The notes under the pieces: model-generated | What the model was told of the DNA's origin: nothing | Database searches by the model: none | Seen by the model: the letters and a program-made list of their open reading frames with translations, nothing else | Origin: Bradyrhizobium sp. AZCC 2176 | GTDB taxonomy: Bacteria > Pseudomonadota > Alphaproteobacteria > Rhizobiales > Xanthobacteraceae | DNA: 64,000 bases | Assembly: GCF_036924645.1 (NCBI RefSeq) | Contig: NZ_JAZHRX010000001.1 | Span: 1,426,001 to 1,490,000 of the forward strand | Reading direction: 5' to 3' | Shown here: piece by piece, positions 62,549 through 64,000 of the stretch | Position numbering within the stretch: position 1 is the first letter of the stretch | Layout: every line of letters starts with the position of its first letter | Translations under genes and position numbers: made by a program

Positions 62549-64000
62549 TTGTCCGTGAAGCTGTTGATCGCGTCGTCGATCGCGACCGTGATCGGCTTTT
62601 CGGCGATTTGCGCCAGCGTGATGCTGGACATGCGCCGCGGCGAGGAAGAACTCGCCCGCCAGACTCTCGAAAATCTCGCAGCCGGCATCGATGCCGACAT
62701 CAGCCGAAACATCGAACTCTATGACCTCTCGCTGCGCAACGTCGCCAGCAATCTGGTGATGCCGGAGATCAGCGCCGTCGGCAGGGAGATCCAGCACCTG
62801 ATCCTGTTCGATCATGCCGCCACCGCCAGACATTTCGGCGTGATCCAGGTGTTCGACGCACAGGGCAAGCTGACGCACGACGCGGCAAGCCTCGATCCGG
62901 CGCCGGAGGATCGCAGCGACGAGGAGTATTTCCAGGTCCATCGCGCCAATCCCGATCTAGGCCTGTACATGAGCCGGCCGATGCTGCGCCGCGGCGCCTA
63001 TTCGATCGTGCTGAGCCGGCGCATCAACGATACCGACGGTGGTTTTCTCGGCGTCGTGGTGGGTTCGATCCGTTTCACTTATTTCCATGACCTGTTCGGA
63101 AGGCTGACCCTCAACCCCGGCGATACGATCACGGTGCTGCGCCGGGACCGGACGATCATCATGCGGACGCCGTTCGACCTGGATGTGATCGGGAAGAACC
63201 TGGCGGAGCGGCCAAAATGGCGCGCGGACAATTTGAAGCAAGGCGCGGCCTATGCCGGCGTCGGACCGGTCGATCCGACGCCGCGGCTCTACGTTCGAAG
63301 CGGCAGCACGAATTTATTCTTTGTCGTGGTTGGAAAGCCGCTGGCGAGCATTCTGAATCTTTGGCACAGGGAAGTGATCCGGATCGGAGCGATCATGACG
63401 GTGCTGATCCTGTTCGTGGTCGGCACTGCGCTGTTCCTCGCGCGCGAGATCGGCCGCCGCGCGGAGGCCGAGGACAAGCTGGAAGAGCTGGCAACCACCG
63501 ATGCGCTCACCGGCCTGAAGAACCGGCGCAAATTCGATACCGAGATCGATGCGGAATGGCGGCGGGCAGCGCGCAACAACACGCCGATCGCGGTCCTGAT
63601 GATCGACGCCGACCATTTCAAATCCTACAACGACACTTATGGCCATCAGGCCGGCGACCAGGTGCTGGTCGGCATTGCGATCTGCATTTCGGACGCGGTG
63701 CGGAGGGCGGGCGACTGTTCGGCGCGCTACGGCGGCGAGGAATTCGCGGTGCTGCTGCCCGGCCTATCGGCGGTGGAAGCGTTCACCGTCGCCGAAACCA
63801 TCCGCATCAAGGTCGAACAGTGGGCCGAGGACCCCAATGTCATGACGGTCAGCATCGGCGTGGCGAGCATGACACCCACGGCAGCCATTGATTGGCCCTA
63901 TCTCGTCGAAGCGGCCGACAAGGCGCTCTACGCGGCCAAGGCCAGCGGCCGCAACCAGTCGGTGGTCGCCGCGATCCCGCAGCTCGCGCTGGTGGCGTGA
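62549..64000 (+). CDS. Membrane diguanylate cyclase with periplasmic Cache-type sensor
   Basis: Protein of 483 residues making c-di-GMP from two GTP. An N-terminal helix (LLIASSIATVIGFSAICASV) and a second at about 275-297 (IGAIMTVLILFVVGTALFLA) bracket a Cache-like sensor with HRANPDLGLYMSRPMLRRGA. The GGDEF domain (about 315-475) has an intact GGEEF (395-399) and the product-inhibition RxxD (RAGD, 386-389) five residues before it. The start is uncertain: TTG 62549 or GTG 62555; no ATG is available upstream. Its stop coincides with the right edge of the window. It opposes the phosphodiesterase at 53292 functionally. Confidence 0.9.
   Translation: MSVKLLIASSIATVIGFSAICASVMLDMRRGEEELARQTLENLAAGIDADISRNIELYDLSLRNVASNLVMPEISAVGREIQHLILFDHAATARHFGVIQVFDAQGKLTHDAASLDPAPEDRSDEEYFQVHRANPDLGLYMSRPMLRRGAYSIVLSRRINDTDGGFLGVVVGSIRFTYFHDLFGRLTLNPGDTITVLRRDRTIIMRTPFDLDVIGKNLAERPKWRADNLKQGAAYAGVGPVDPTPRLYVRSGSTNLFFVVVGKPLASILNLWHREVIRIGAIMTVLILFVVGTALFLAREIGRRAEAEDKLEELATTDALTGLKNRRKFDTEIDAEWRRAARNNTPIAVLMIDADHFKSYNDTYGHQAGDQVLVGIAICISDAVRRAGDCSARYGGEEFAVLLPGLSAVEAFTVAETIRIKVEQWAEDPNVMTVSIGVASMTPTAAIDWPYLVEAADKALYAAKASGRNQSVVAAIPQLALVA

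Noticed and set aside
1..64000. CRISPR array, prophage or integrase
   Set aside because: No regularly spaced direct repeats with unique spacers and no phage or integrase genes were seen.

Overview
The window is high-GC DNA from an alphaproteobacterium of the order Hyphomicrobiales, most likely Bradyrhizobium or a close relative (Nitrobacteraceae). This is judged from gene order (ruvC-ruvA-ruvB beside yebC; zapA, 6S RNA and 5-formyl-THF cyclo-ligase in a row; tkt-gap-pgk-fba; rpmE beside an rcdA-like DUF1465 gene), from protein style, and from abundant short palindromic intergenic repeats. No database search was run, so the assignment is an inference.

Layout. 1-7.4 kb: left-truncated ECF42-type sigma factor with its YCII/DGPF partner, a hydroxyacid dehydrogenase, a membrane chemoreceptor, and two TetR units (one divergent from a beta-class GST, one in an operon with an NTF2-like protein behind a perfect 16-bp operator). 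7.4-13.4 kb, minus strand: ybgC, a toxin-less VapB-like antitoxin, a Tat-type phosphoesterase, and a ruvCAB-yebC block in which ruvA and ruvB are separated by two unrelated genes and by fused relics of ruvB and ruvA. 13.6-19.3 kb: a soluble chemoreceptor with an unusual C-terminus and a PaoABC-type molybdenum aldehyde oxidoreductase. 19.3-21.9 kb: YmdB-like protein, folate salvage enzyme, 6S RNA, ZapA, DUF4164. 22.2-31.7 kb: central carbon cluster tkt-gap-pgk, class II and class I aldolases side by side, a ThiE-like protein, a Sel1 protein and an inositol-phosphatase family enzyme.

31.7-39.3 kb looks like accessory DNA: long gene-poor stretches, a frameshifted IS5-type transposase fragment, a Tat-exported vanadium haloperoxidase homologue missing a key His, a cyclase-TPR protein, a decayed small gene, and an ABC binding protein without its transporter. 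39.3-53.2 kb: an RND efflux pair, a CFA-synthase-like methyltransferase, a MotA/ExbB-like plus OmpA-like pair split by a VOC gene, a GNAT acetyltransferase, an MsbA-type ABC exporter, rpmE, an rcdA homologue, a candidate small RNA, DUF1192 and a quinone oxidoreductase. 53.3-64 kb: a 7TM-PAS-GGDEF-EAL phosphodiesterase, an L,D-transpeptidase, a PQQ alcohol dehydrogenase operon with cytochrome c and PCuAC chaperone (active-site D-x-D suggesting lanthanide use), a DUF7662-type small protein and a diguanylate cyclase.

Links between genes. Two enzymes of c-di-GMP turnover (a likely phosphodiesterase and a cyclase) and two chemoreceptors suggest motility and biofilm control. The PQQ dehydrogenase operon and the aldehyde oxidoreductase could carry out successive alcohol and aldehyde oxidations, although they are 40 kb apart. 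Most promising items: the ruvA/ruvB mosaic, the PQQ-ADH operon, the haloperoxidase without its acid-base His, the candidate small RNA by rcdA, the chimeric soluble chemoreceptor, and the split proton-motor-like pair. No CRISPR array, prophage or complete defence system was seen.
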